Source: Caldisericales bacterium (GTDB lineage: Bacteria; Caldisericota; Caldisericia; JAAYUI01). From it: a stretch of 64,000 bases of DNA. A model generated the notes under the pieces. It was given only the letters and a program-made list of their open reading frames with translations. It made no database searches and was not told the origin of the DNA. Numbering within the stretch: position 1 is the stretch's first letter; each line of letters starts with the position of its first letter. The stretch covers positions 1 through 64,000 of the forward strand of contig JAAYUI010000019.1 of assembly GCA_012517765.1 (NCBI GenBank), in the 5' to 3' direction. Below, in pieces: positions 34,892 to 43,213 of this stretch. The position numbers and the translations under genes were made by a program.

Positions 34892-35266
34892 ATGCCGGAA
34901 AATAATGAAAAAATAATCGAGAGGCCAGACAACGCCGAGAGGATAGTCATAACTTCAAGCAAGTTTGATCTTTATACGATATTGGCGGTAATAGCCGCTT
35001 CTGCCATGGCAATATTCGGGAACCTGCTGGTTGTCATGAATCCACCATCAATTATCTGGAACTTCTGGGTAACACTAGCAGGAGTAGTCGTAATCGGTCT
35101 TTGCATTTACCTCGAAATGACAAAAAAGAACCTTTCTTTCTTCAAGTTGCCCCTCTGGATGAAAATTGCCCTTTGGGTTGGGATATACGTCTTTGTGACC
35201 AATTTGTTCGGCTATTTCAAAATGGTTGGTGCGTTTTACTGGCTGCAGGGGATCCCGAGACCTTAG
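34892..35266 (+). CDS. Small membrane protein, 124 aa
   Basis: A hydrophilic N-terminal segment of about 25 residues is followed by three membrane helices (about LYTILAVIAASAMAIFGNLL, FWVTLAGVVVIGLCIYL and MKIALWVGIYVFVTNLFGYF). There is a clear Shine-Dalgarno 8 bases before the ATG. I recognise no family. It stands alone between the tRNA genes and the serine operon and has its own promoter. Confidence 0.7.
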   Translation: MPENNEKIIERPDNAERIVITSSKFDLYTILAVIAASAMAIFGNLLVVMNPPSIIWNFWVTLAGVVVIGLCIYLEMTKKNLSFFKLPLWMKIALWVGIYVFVTNLFGYFKMVGAFYWLQGIPRP

Positions 35267-35418
35267 GCCATAATATAAATTTTCAATCTCGCCAGAAATC
35301 ATTAAGTAAAATTGCCATTTTTGATTTTAGATAACAAGCATCTCACCAGGTTCACCAGCATACCACCAAGCATAAATGCTTGCTCCGGTCTGCCAGTTCA
35401 ACTTTGGCAGGTCAACGC

Positions 35419-35446
35419 TTGAAAACAAAAAATCGGTTATTACAAT
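35419..35446 (+). promoter_or_regulatory. Promoter of the serine operon and its 63-aa leader ORF
   Basis: TTGAAA (35419-35424), 16-base spacer, TACAAT (35441-35446). Transcription would start near 35453, just before an AAGGAG at 35456-35461. The spacer 35267-35418 holds short inverted repeats (AAGCATaaATGCTT; CTGCCA/TGGCAG) of unknown role. Confidence 0.5.
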
Positions 35447-35467
35447 AGGAGGCCCGGAAGGAGTGAA

Positions 35468-35659
35468 GTGATTGAAATAATATCGCTCTCAAGCGCTTTC
35501 CCTTTGGGCAAGGACACACTCCGGACCCAAGATGCAAACGCGATTGGCATGGGAAAAGCGCTTCAAACAAAAAAGAATCGCCCTGTAGGTATTGTCATAT
35601 CAAAAAAATCGGCCAGAAACAGAAAGTGGGTCTTGTTTGCCACAAAATCATGCAGTTAA
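35468..35659 (+). CDS. Small basic ORF upstream of the serine operon, 63 aa
   Basis: A GTG-started frame of 63 residues with AAGGAG just upstream, placed 15 bases after the predicted transcription start. It is rich in Lys and Arg (QTKKNRPVGIVISKKSARNRK) and ends KSCS. A short GC hairpin (GGCGG-AACA-CCGCC, 35664-35677) follows its stop and precedes the Shine-Dalgarno of the aminotransferase gene. It may be a real small protein or a leader peptide; I found no serine-rich or other obvious attenuation signal in it. Confidence 0.4.
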   Translation: MIEIISLSSAFPLGKDTLRTQDANAIGMGKALQTKKNRPVGIVISKKSARNRKWVLFATKSCS

Positions 35660-35708
35660 CCGCGGCGGAACACCGCCCCGGCCACAATAAACCGAAAGGA
35701 GTTTTTTG

Positions 35709-36851
35709 ATGAAAACACTGTACAAATTTTTGCTCGCACCGGGTCCAACCCCGCTTCCAGAAGAGGTGAGGCTTGAGGGCGCAAGGGAAATAACGCACCA
35801 CAAGCATCCAGCCGCCAAGAAGATGTTCCGCAAGGTAACAGATGACATGAAGTGGCTCCTTGGGACCAAGTACGACTCCTATCTCCTGGCATCATCAGGA
35901 TCGGGCGCCATGGAAACGGCCGTCCAGAACCTTATCAACACCGGGGACAAAGTCATCATAATCAATGCCGGAAACTTCGGCGGAAGATGGGTGAAAATCA
36001 ACAAGGCTTACGGTGCAAACGTTGTTGAAATAAAGAAAGACTGGGGAGACATGGCAACCCCGGCAGAGCTTGATGCAGTCTTAAAAGAGAACCCGGATAC
36101 GGTTGCCGTTTTCTGCCAGCTCTCCGAAACATCGACCGGTGCATGCTCCGACACAGAAGGTTTCGCAAAAATAGTCAGCAAGACCAACGCAATCCTCGTG
36201 GTTGATGGTGTTTCAGGCATTGGTGTTGTGCCACTCAAGATGGACGAGTGGAATGTTGACGTTGTGGTTGGTGGTTCACAGAAAGGCATGATGCTTCCGC
36301 CAGGAATGGCTTTCATCTGCATGAACGAAAAGGCATGGAAACTCGTTGAAAACAACAAGCAGCACAAGTTCTATTTTGACCTCAAGCTGTTCCAGAAAAA
36401 GCTTGTTGACAACGAAACTCCATGGACACCACCGATCGGGATTATCTACCAGGCCGACAAGGCTTTCGAGATGATGAAGGCCGAGGGACTTGAAAACGTC
36501 TGGGCAAGATCAACAAAACTCGCCAAGGGCATCAGAACCGCTATGAAAGCAATGAACCTCGAGCTGTTTGCAAAATGCCCGGGTGATGCAGTGACAACAG
36601 TCAAGGTCCCGGATGGCGTTGATGGCAAAAAGGTGACCTCGGTCATAAGAGACAAATATGGTGTAACAATCGCCGGTGGCCAGGGCGACTTCACAGGTAA
36701 AATATTCAGACTTGGCCATATGGGATATATGGACATGTACTCAGAGCTGGCTTGCCTCGCGGCCCTGGAACTTACGCTCAAAGAGCTTGGACACAAGTTT
36801 GAAATCGGTTCCGGCGTCTCTGCCTTCATGAAGGAGATGGCACAGGAATAA
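35709..36851 (+). CDS. Class V aminotransferase, probable phosphoserine (SerC-like) or alanine-glyoxylate type
   Basis: A 380-residue PLP enzyme of the class V group that includes serine-pyruvate and alanine-glyoxylate aminotransferases: FLLAPGPTPLPEEV, SSGSGAMETAVQNL, the cofactor Asp in LVVDGVSGIG and the PLP lysine in VVGGSQKGMMLPPG. The ATG at 35709 has AAAGGAG upstream. It is followed 20 bases later by serA and then DUF1015; this trio is seen in other anaerobes, where this aminotransferase is taken to make phosphoserine. That role is inferred from context. Confidence 0.88.
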   Translation: MKTLYKFLLAPGPTPLPEEVRLEGAREITHHKHPAAKKMFRKVTDDMKWLLGTKYDSYLLASSGSGAMETAVQNLINTGDKVIIINAGNFGGRWVKINKAYGANVVEIKKDWGDMATPAELDAVLKENPDTVAVFCQLSETSTGACSDTEGFAKIVSKTNAILVVDGVSGIGVVPLKMDEWNVDVVVGGSQKGMMLPPGMAFICMNEKAWKLVENNKQHKFYFDLKLFQKKLVDNETPWTPPIGIIYQADKAFEMMKAEGLENVWARSTKLAKGIRTAMKAMNLELFAKCPGDAVTTVKVPDGVDGKKVTSVIRDKYGVTIAGGQGDFTGKIFRLGHMGYMDMYSELACLAALELTLKELGHKFEIGSGVSAFMKEMAQE

Positions 36852-36871
36852 ATCCAAAAGGGGGTGTTTTG

Positions 36872-37786
36872 ATGGCCAAGATATTGATTTCTGACCCAAT
36901 AGCAAAAGCAGGAGTGGACCTTCTGCAAAAGGAAGGACACGAGGTCGTTGTCAAAAAAATGACGCCCGAGGAGCTTGTCAGCTCAATCGGGGACTATGAT
37001 GCCATTATCGTCAGGTCGGCCACAAAGGTCACTGCCGATGTCATCAAGGCCGGCTCAAAACTGAAGATTATTGGAAGGGCCGGTGTTGGCCTGGACAATG
37101 TTGACTCCGGTGCCGCAAAAGAAAAGGGGATAAAAGTGGTAAATACCCCGGCGGCAACATCAATCAGTGTTGCAGAGCTGGCAATTGGCCACATGCTTGC
37201 CGCATCCCGCTGGATCGGCTACGGAACAGCCACCATGAAGGAAGGCAAGTGGGAAAAGAAGGTCATGGAAGGCGTGGAGCTCTACGGAAAAACACTGGGG
37301 CTCATTGGTGTTGGAAGAATCGGCAGAGAAACAGCCAAGAGAGCAATTGCATTTGGAATGGAAGTAATCGCCTTCGACCCATACGTCTCAGATCCAGGCA
37401 TGCAGGGCATACACATGGTAAGCAAAGATGAACTCCTTGCAAAAGCAGATTTCATCTCGCTCCATATCCCTCTTACCCCTGAAACAAAAAACATTCTGGA
37501 CAAGCAGGACTTTGACAAGTGCAAGAAAGGCCTTGTCCTTGTAAACTGCGCAAGGGGCGGCACTGTCAACGAAGAGGCGCTATATAATGTACTGAAAGAA
37601 GGAAAACTCTTCGCGGCCGGCATTGACGTCTTCGAGAAAGAGCCACCAGAAGGAGTAAACAAGCTGGCCTCGCTGCCGAATGTTGCCCTTACTCCACATA
37701 TTGGGGCCGCCACCGAAGAAGGCCAGACAAGGGCTGGCGTCCAGCTGGCAGAAAAGATCGCCGAATTCTTCAAGGAAGGAAAATAG
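36872..37786 (+). CDS. serA: D-3-phosphoglycerate dehydrogenase, short form
   Basis: Oxidises 3-phosphoglycerate to 3-phosphohydroxypyruvate, the first step of serine synthesis. The 304 residues hold the NAD-binding GLIGVGRIGRETAKRA and the catalytic region: Arg in VNCARGGTVNEEAL, Glu in GIDVFEKEPP and His in LTPHIGAAT. It stops after the catalytic core and lacks the C-terminal ACT or ASB regulatory domains, so serine feedback through them is not expected. ATG 36872 follows GGGGGTG; an in-frame TTG directly before it is ignored. Confidence 0.94.
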   Translation: MAKILISDPIAKAGVDLLQKEGHEVVVKKMTPEELVSSIGDYDAIIVRSATKVTADVIKAGSKLKIIGRAGVGLDNVDSGAAKEKGIKVVNTPAATSISVAELAIGHMLAASRWIGYGTATMKEGKWEKKVMEGVELYGKTLGLIGVGRIGRETAKRAIAFGMEVIAFDPYVSDPGMQGIHMVSKDELLAKADFISLHIPLTPETKNILDKQDFDKCKKGLVLVNCARGGTVNEEALYNVLKEGKLFAAGIDVFEKEPPEGVNKLASLPNVALTPHIGAATEEGQTRAGVQLAEKIAEFFKEGK

Positions 37787-37792
37787 AAATCG

Positions 37793-39133
37793 ATGGAAAT
37801 ACTCCCCTTCAAAGGAGTCCACTACAGCAAACAGGCTGGCAGCATACAGGACCTGATCACCCAGCCATACGACAAAATCACCCCAAAAATGCAGGAGGAA
37901 TACTACAAAACCTCGCCTTACAACGCCATCCGCGTTGAGCTGGGAAAGGACCTCCAGGGGGACGACGAGAACTATAACAAGTATGTCAGGGCAGAATGGT
38001 ACACAAAGCTGTGGATGGCCGAGAATATTTTTGAGCGCGACCAGGAGCCGTGCATCTACGTCTACAACCAGGAATATGTCCATCCTGATACTGGCAAGAC
38101 CGTTACCCGCATGAGCTTCATAGCACTAGGCAAGCTCCACGAGTATTCGGAAAAGATTGTCTATCCGCACGAGCACACACTTTCTGGCCCCAAGCAGGAC
38201 AGACTCATGCTCATGAGGTCAACAAAAACAAATACTGGTCTCGTTCTGATGTTCTACAGAGACAATGAGGATGCAATCAACAAGGTTCTCTCCGGGAAAA
38301 CTGGCTCGGAGCCCCTCTTTGATGCTGTGGACGAATACAAGACCCACCACAAAATCTGGAAAATCAGCGACCCGGCAACAATAAAAAAGGTGCAGGACCT
38401 GATGGACCCAAAAACAACCATCATCTGTGATGGCCACCACAGGTACGAAACCGCCCTCAACTACCGCAACGAGATGAGGGAAAAGAACCCGGGTTTCACT
38501 GGCAAAGAAGGCTGGAACTACAGGATGATCGCCTATGTCAACATGGCCGATCCAAACCTTTACGTTTTCCCAACCCACAGGCTGGTCCGTGATGTCCCAA
38601 ATTTTGATGGCGCAAAAATGCTTGAACAACTCAAGGGCAATTTTGATGTAGCAGAGGTTGAAGTTTCCGGATCAGCAGTCGATGCCGCAAGGAAACTGGT
38701 TGAAATGATGGGCAAAAACGTGGACAAGCACGCCTTCGGATACTTCCCGAAGGGTTCAAAAAAGATGTACATGTTGACTCTCAAGGACCTGTCAATCGCC
38801 GATTCCATTCCGGTTGAAAAATCCAACGACTGGAAGAGGCTGGATGTAACAATCCTCCACAGGCTGATACTTGAAAAACAGCTGGGGATTGACGATGCAA
38901 AGCTTGCCGCCCAGACAAATGTTGACTATGAAAGGTACGTTCCGGAAGCGGTCGAGCCTGTAACCAAAGGCACCCACCAGTGCGTCTTCCTCATGAACCC
39001 GACGCTCACAACCCAGGTCGAAGACGTAACAAAACACTTCGAGACAATGCCGCAGAAATCGACGGACTACTTCCCGAAGGTCCAGTCAGGGCTTGTAATT
39101 CAGTACTTCCCAGACAAAGAGACTGTTAAATAG
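37793..39133 (+). CDS. DUF1015 family protein
   Basis: A 446-residue protein of the DUF1015 family, whose biochemical role is not known to me. Typical features are the N-terminal FKGVHYSKQAGSIQDLITQP region, HTLSGPKQDRLMLM, and the strongly conserved ICDGHHRYETALNYRNEM near the middle. It lies six bases after serA and is often found next to serC and serA in anaerobes, which suggests a link to serine or hydroxypyruvate phosphate metabolism. A strong terminator follows. Confidence 0.93.
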   Translation: MEILPFKGVHYSKQAGSIQDLITQPYDKITPKMQEEYYKTSPYNAIRVELGKDLQGDDENYNKYVRAEWYTKLWMAENIFERDQEPCIYVYNQEYVHPDTGKTVTRMSFIALGKLHEYSEKIVYPHEHTLSGPKQDRLMLMRSTKTNTGLVLMFYRDNEDAINKVLSGKTGSEPLFDAVDEYKTHHKIWKISDPATIKKVQDLMDPKTTIICDGHHRYETALNYRNEMREKNPGFTGKEGWNYRMIAYVNMADPNLYVFPTHRLVRDVPNFDGAKMLEQLKGNFDVAEVEVSGSAVDAARKLVEMMGKNVDKHAFGYFPKGSKKMYMLTLKDLSIADSIPVEKSNDWKRLDVTILHRLILEKQLGIDDAKLAAQTNVDYERYVPEAVEPVTKGTHQCVFLMNPTLTTQVEDVTKHFETMPQKSTDYFPKVQSGLVIQYFPDKETVK

Positions 39134-39158
39134 TCGGAACCTAATCAGAAAAATAAAA

Positions 39159-39185
39159 AACGGCCCTCAAAAGGGCCGTTTTTTA
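39159..39185. terminator. Rho-independent terminator after the serine operon
   Basis: AACGGCCCT-CAAA-AGGGCCGTT forms a nine-pair stem followed by TTTTATTT; the A run upstream would let it also work on the minus strand. Confidence 0.9.
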
Positions 39186-39223
39186 TTTGGTCGCAAATTG
39201 CGATTTGTGTAAATATTTTAATC

Positions 39224-39251
39224 GTGACTGCCGGAGTTTTTTGTAGATAAT
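39224..39251 (+). promoter_or_regulatory. pth promoter, leaderless
   Basis: GTGACT (39224-39229), 16-base spacer, GATAAT (39246-39251), eight bases to the ATG at 39260. No Shine-Dalgarno. Confidence 0.5.
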
Positions 39252-39259
39252 GTTTCCGT

Positions 39260-39844
39260 ATGGAAAAATGGCTCATAGTGGGACTCGGCAACCCCGGACT
39301 CAAATACGCGCACACGCGGCACAATGTGGGTTTTGACGCCGTGGACACCCTCGCAAAATCGCTGAAAACAAGGATTTCGAGAATGTCCTGCGGGGCAAAA
39401 ATTGCCAGGCTGGAATTTGATGAAATGAAATTTGTGATTGCAAAACCTCTTTCTTTCATGAACCTGTCCGGTGGGCCAGTCGGGTGTCTTGCAAATGCCA
39501 ACGAGGTGCCTTCCGACCACTGGATAATCATCCATGATGACATAGACCTCCCGTCAGGGGCCCTCAGGATAAGGAAAAGTGGATCAAATGGCGGACACAA
39601 GGGAATCGCATCCATAATACAGGAAACTGGAAAATCCGATTTCTACAGGATAAAAATAGGCGTCGGAAGACCTGAGACAAAAGATGAAGTCGTTGATTTT
39701 GTCCTTTCAAGGACGAAGGATGAAGGACTAGGAGAGGCAATAAAAAAAGCCGCACAGGCTTGCCTTTTCCTAATAGAGGAAGGTTACCAGGCGGCCGGCA
39801 ACAAGTTCAATTTTGTACCAAAAGACCAGGACGAACTAGAATAG
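39260..39844 (+). CDS. pth: Peptidyl-tRNA hydrolase
   Basis: Pth releases peptides from peptidyl-tRNA that drops off ribosomes. The 194 residues contain LIVGLGNPGLKYAHTRHNVGF with the catalytic His, KPLSFMNLSGGPV, HDDIDLPSGALRIRKSGSNG with the active-site Asp, and GGHKGIASII. Normal family length. The -10 box eight bases before the ATG indicates a leaderless message. The last nine bases overlap the end of the Mrr-type gene on the minus strand. Confidence 0.97.
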   Translation: MEKWLIVGLGNPGLKYAHTRHNVGFDAVDTLAKSLKTRISRMSCGAKIARLEFDEMKFVIAKPLSFMNLSGGPVGCLANANEVPSDHWIIIHDDIDLPSGALRIRKSGSNGGHKGIASIIQETGKSDFYRIKIGVGRPETKDEVVDFVLSRTKDEGLGEAIKKAAQACLFLIEEGYQAAGNKFNFVPKDQDELE

Positions 39845-40768
39845 GTCTTCAGGGAAATAGTCCCTGTCGACTTTCTTGATTTCATATGTGTTGCTTGTGC
39901 TGACACCAAGCCCGTGATCAATCATCAACTCAACGAGCTTCCTGCCATCAACAAGTGAAATCCGGCTGTCAATTTTTTCTATGTATTCCCTTGCATCTTT
40001 TGTGAAATCAGAAGTAGTGATAAAAATACCTTTCTTTGAGTGGTTGCCGGCCAGGCTACCCACAAAAGCTTGAACGATTGGTCTTCCAACAGTGTTTTCC
40101 CACCTCTTGGCCTGAATATAAATCTTGTCCAGACCAAGTTTGTCTTCATCAATTATGCCATCAATCCCGCCATCGCCTGTTTTTCCAACTGCCCTGCCAG
40201 CCTCGGCCCTCGAACCACCATAGCCCATCTTCAACAGCAGATCGATGACAAGTTTTTCAAAAAATGACGGGTCGACCCTCTTTACTGTTTCTAGCAACTC
40301 GTCTGTAAGGTTTTCCCTCAAATCTCTGCAAGCTCGATCTATTTCTTCTTCGGGGGTCACACTCCTGCAAGTATCAAATCCCTCCAGTGTTTCCCTTTTA
40401 CCGTCATCTTTCTGTTGCTCTCTTTGAGTGTAACTTGAAACCCATTCTCTATATTTAGGGTACCTCTCTATCAGAAAATTGTTGTCTATTTTAGCTGGAT
40501 TCTCTTTCAGCAATTTTCTTCCTTCTTCGGTAATCATGACAAAAGCCGGCTTTGTTCTTACAACAAGACCAGATTTTGTTAGATACAAAAAAGACCATTC
40601 AATCGTATTTTGATACTTTAATGGGCCAGAGGGGATTCTTTCACTCTTCTCTTCCTCTGTTAAGCTCATTATTTTCGCCACTGGCTCATAAATATCTTTC
40701 TTACTCCATTCCCTGCCATCAGAAATGGCTTTCAATACAGGTATTATGCAATTGAAATATGTAATCAT
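39836..40768 (-). CDS. Mrr-type restriction endonuclease
   Basis: A 310-residue protein with the two-domain Mrr layout. The N-terminal winged-helix part (about residues 1-100) recognises DNA in Mrr (LKAISDGREWSKKDI through FVMITEEGRKLL). The C-terminal PD-(D/E)xK nuclease has FFEKLVIDLLLKMGYGG, the catalytic Asp in GKTGDGGIDGII and the QAK of IYIQAKRWENTVGR. Mrr enzymes cut modified (methylated) DNA. It follows the FecR-like gene by 28 bases on the same strand. A methyltransferase-type restriction enzyme lies 5 kb away at 45598; whether they interact is unknown. Confidence 0.9.
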   Translation of the reverse strand: MITYFNCIIPVLKAISDGREWSKKDIYEPVAKIMSLTEEEKSERIPSGPLKYQNTIEWSFLYLTKSGLVVRTKPAFVMITEEGRKLLKENPAKIDNNFLIERYPKYREWVSSYTQREQQKDDGKRETLEGFDTCRSVTPEEEIDRACRDLRENLTDELLETVKRVDPSFFEKLVIDLLLKMGYGGSRAEAGRAVGKTGDGGIDGIIDEDKLGLDKIYIQAKRWENTVGRPIVQAFVGSLAGNHSKKGIFITTSDFTKDAREYIEKIDSRISLVDGRKLVELMIDHGLGVSTSNTYEIKKVDRDYFPEDLF

Positions 40769-40796
40769 AAATTTTTTGCCTTTCTTATTTAAATCA

Positions 40797-41726
40797 CTAT
40801 TTGATTATCGTCTCGTCAGTGGTGATCTCCTCTATCTCGGATGCAACAATGTCCTCTGTGCGTGGCTTCGGTTCATCAACCTTCTCAATTTCCACCTTTG
40901 GTCTCTTGTTGATTGTCCTGTAGGCAATGTAGACTAGCAAACCAACAATGATTGCCGCAACAACAATTAGCAAGATTGCGCCAAGCGAGAAAGCGGTTGA
41001 TGGTTCAACAGCTTCTTTTGGTTTTGGTAGGGTTGGATTCAGATTTGCTATGGTATCGTCCCAGAAGCGCAATGGAGATATGCCGCTTGGGTCAATCTCG
41101 CCAATGCCATCCTTTGTTATTATTGCTGTATTGCCTGCATCTATTTTGTAAACGGAACCCGGCTTTTCTATTTTGAATGAAGTTGTGCCTTCAACAACGC
41201 TCATCTCGGAGCTGTCCCTGGTCACCGAAAAAGTGAATGTTCCTGCAAGCCCCTGGGTTGCCCAGCCATCCTGAACAAGCTCGATCCCCGAGGATTTTTT
41301 TGAAACAAAGAGCATATCACCCCTCAGAAGCCTTATCTTCATTTTTGTTGGTGTCGTATCAATAAACTCGATGGCGCTGTCCGTTTTGAGATAGACTGAA
41401 GTAAATTTGTCAAAATCAATTGAACAGGCGCTTGTTCCATCGTTGTCTACCTCGATGATGTCACCTGCAATGAGTCCTTTTATGTTCCTAGCGGTTATTT
41501 TTGCCTCCCCCTTGGGGGTAAGCCATGTCTGGCCATATTTGCCATTCAAAATTGGAAACTGGACATAATTTCTTTTCTGGGCGGCCATTATCTCGTCTGG
41601 CGTGGATGGAACGCCCGTAATAGTTGTTGGCGGTAGTGAATTTTTGTTTTCCTGCGAGAAAGCAGGGCCAACAAACAAAATGGCCATAACCGATATCAAA
41701 AAGACTGCAAAAATAACCCTTTTCAT
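40797..41726 (-). CDS. FecR-like domain protein with signal peptide and C-terminal membrane anchor
   Basis: A 309-residue exported protein. Residues 1-25 form a signal peptide (KRVIFAVFLISVMAILFVG), residues about 95-205 a FecR-type beta domain (IRLLRGDMLFVSKKS, TFTFSVTRDSSEMSVVEGTT), and a single helix near residue 255 (LGAILLIVVAAIIVGLLVY) anchors it, leaving an acidic C-terminal tail inside. There is AGGAGG before the ATG. FecR domains often relay or sense at the envelope; no sigma factor or TonB receptor is nearby, so the usual partners are missing. It is cotranscribed with the Mrr gene. Confidence 0.75.
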   Translation of the reverse strand: MKRVIFAVFLISVMAILFVGPAFSQENKNSLPPTTITGVPSTPDEIMAAQKRNYVQFPILNGKYGQTWLTPKGEAKITARNIKGLIAGDIIEVDNDGTSACSIDFDKFTSVYLKTDSAIEFIDTTPTKMKIRLLRGDMLFVSKKSSGIELVQDGWATQGLAGTFTFSVTRDSSEMSVVEGTTSFKIEKPGSVYKIDAGNTAIITKDGIGEIDPSGISPLRFWDDTIANLNPTLPKPKEAVEPSTAFSLGAILLIVVAAIIVGLLVYIAYRTINKRPKVEIEKVDEPKPRTEDIVASEIEEITTDETIIK

Positions 41727-41757
41727 CCCGTCCTCCTGGCAATATCAGATTGTAATT

Positions 41758-41786
41758 AAGTTATTTCCAAAAGAAGGCTTTGTCAA
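41758..41786 (-). promoter_or_regulatory. Promoter of the FecR-like gene
   Basis: On the minus strand: TTGACA (41786-41781), 17-base spacer, TAACTT (41763-41758), followed by a leader with AGGAGG before the ATG at 41726. Confidence 0.45.
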
Positions 41787-41849
41787 TCTTTTGCCAAAAG
41801 TTGGTAGAGAGCAGAAAAATCCCTTTGAAACCTTTATGGGTAATCCTGG

Positions 41850-42593
41850 CTATTTACTGGTCTGGAGCCCTCTGAGAATTTCTGGCAGAACTTCTCCCGA
41901 CTTGCCCTTTATTAAAACATCTGCCAGCAAATCAATCTCGGAGTCTTCAGGATTTATAATTATCACTTTTGCGCCATTCTTTTTTGCAATCCCGGCAAGG
42001 CCAGCGGCAGGATAGACAGTTCCCGAAGTACCAACCACCATGTAGAAATCAGAGTTTTTTGCATCATCAAAAGCAGCCTCCCAAACTTCTTGCGGTAGTA
42101 TCTCCCCAAACCACACCACATCAGGCCTGGCCAAAGCGCCACAATAGGGGCATCTTGGTGGAATGCTTGTTTCATCAAGTTCTTCAAGCATTTTGTCTTC
42201 ATCAAAGCACTTGTTCCTGAATATATTGCCATGGAGCTCATGCACGTTTTTTGAACCAGAGAGCTTGTGAAATCCATCTATATTTTGTGTAGCAACCGAA
42301 AAATGACCGAAAATGTTCTCAAATTCCGCCATTGCACAATGTCCATCATTCGGCTTTGAGTTCTTCACCTGGTTTCTTCTTGCTTCATACCATTCCCACA
42401 CTAGTTTCGGATTTTCAAGATAGCCCTCTCTGGTTGCCCATTTCATCGGGTCCATCTTTGTCCAGACGCCATCTTTGTCACGGAAAGTCTGTATTCCACT
42501 CTCGGCGGACATCCCAGCCCCCGTAAGGGCCGAAACCCTGCCAGCTTTTAACAGCAAATCAACAGCATTTTTTATTTCGTCCATGTTTACCAT
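41850..42593 (-). CDS. NAD-dependent protein deacylase, sirtuin (class III / CobB-like)
   Basis: A 247-residue sirtuin that removes acyl groups from lysines using NAD. Motifs: ALTGAGMSAESGIQTFR, the NAD site TQNIDGFH and catalytic His in NVHELHGNIFRNKC, RCPYCGALARPDVVWFGE, and VVGTSGTVYPAAG. Tyr and Arg are spaced as YxxR in WYEARRNQV, the pattern that marks class III enzymes such as CobB and SIRT5, which prefer succinyl or malonyl groups. The ATG at 42593 is preferred over the upstream ATG at 42632. It diverges from the PFOR genes. Confidence 0.94.
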   Translation of the reverse strand: MVNMDEIKNAVDLLLKAGRVSALTGAGMSAESGIQTFRDKDGVWTKMDPMKWATREGYLENPKLVWEWYEARRNQVKNSKPNDGHCAMAEFENIFGHFSVATQNIDGFHKLSGSKNVHELHGNIFRNKCFDEDKMLEELDETSIPPRCPYCGALARPDVVWFGEILPQEVWEAAFDDAKNSDFYMVVGTSGTVYPAAGLAGIAKKNGAKVIIINPEDSEIDLLADVLIKGKSGEVLPEILRGLQTSK

Positions 42594-42601
42594 ACCACCC
42601 T

Positions 42602-42628
42602 TTGATAAAGTGTCTTTGTGTTTATAAT
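42602..42628 (+). promoter_or_regulatory. Promoter of the PFOR operon
   Basis: TTGATA (42602-42607), 15-base spacer, consensus TATAAT (42623-42628), then a leader with GGAAAGGTGAG before the ATG at 42668. Confidence 0.5.
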
Positions 42629-42667
42629 CCACCGTGGCTCATAATACAATTGGAAAGGTGAGAAAAA

Positions 42668-43213
42668 ATGAAAGAGATACGCATTCACGGCCGCGGAGGT
42701 CAAGGGTGCGTCACCGCTTCGGAAATCCTTGCTGTTGCGGCATTCCTGGATGGACAGAACTCCCAGGCATTCCCAAGCTTCGGTTCCGAGCGCAAAGGTG
42801 CGCCCATTCAGGCCTTCGCCAGAATTTCTGACAAGAAAATCAGGACAAGGGCCCAGATCCTTCATCCAGACTTCCTGATCATCCAGGACCCAACTTTAAT
42901 TGGTGTTGTCGATCTTCTGTTCGGACTCAAGGAAGATGGCCTCGTGATTGTCAATACAGCAAAGAAACCGGAAGAGCTTGGCCTCAAGACAAAGGCCAAG
43001 GTAATAACCGTCCCGGCACTGGAAATCGCCGTAGAGGAAATTGGCAGGCCAATCCCCAACACCGTAATGATCGGTGCATTTGCCGGAGCCACAGGGCTCA
43101 TTAAAATCGAATCGGTCGAGAAGGCTGTCAAAGAGAGGTTTTCTGGCGAGCTTGGCGAAAAGAACGCCAGGGCCTGCAGGAAGGCCTACAATGCGGCAAA
43201 GGAGGTCAAATGA
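42668..43213 (+). CDS. porG: Pyruvate:ferredoxin oxidoreductase, gamma subunit
   Basis: The gamma domain of four-subunit 2-oxoacid:ferredoxin oxidoreductases. The 181 residues begin KEIRIHGRGGQGCVTASEIL and contain FPSFGSERKGAPIQAFARIS, both typical. It has a Shine-Dalgarno (AAAGGTGAG) and starts an operon in the order gamma-delta-alpha-beta, as in Thermotoga and archaeal pyruvate enzymes. The stop overlaps the delta gene start (ATGA). Pyruvate as substrate is inferred from similarity of the alpha and beta subunits. Confidence 0.95.
   Translation: MKEIRIHGRGGQGCVTASEILAVAAFLDGQNSQAFPSFGSERKGAPIQAFARISDKKIRTRAQILHPDFLIIQDPTLIGVVDLLFGLKEDGLVIVNTAKKPEELGLKTKAKVITVPALEIAVEEIGRPIPNTVMIGAFAGATGLIKIESVEKAVKERFSGELGEKNARACRKAYNAAKEVK

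Noticed and set aside
35640-35708. T-box riboswitch before the serine operon
   Set aside because: Only a small GC hairpin is present; the conserved AGGGTGGNACCGCG T-box sequence is missing.
42150-42260. Loss of a zinc-binding cysteine in the sirtuin
   Set aside because: The first Cys pair is incomplete (FRNKCFDED), but E. coli CobB has the same layout, so it is not unusual.
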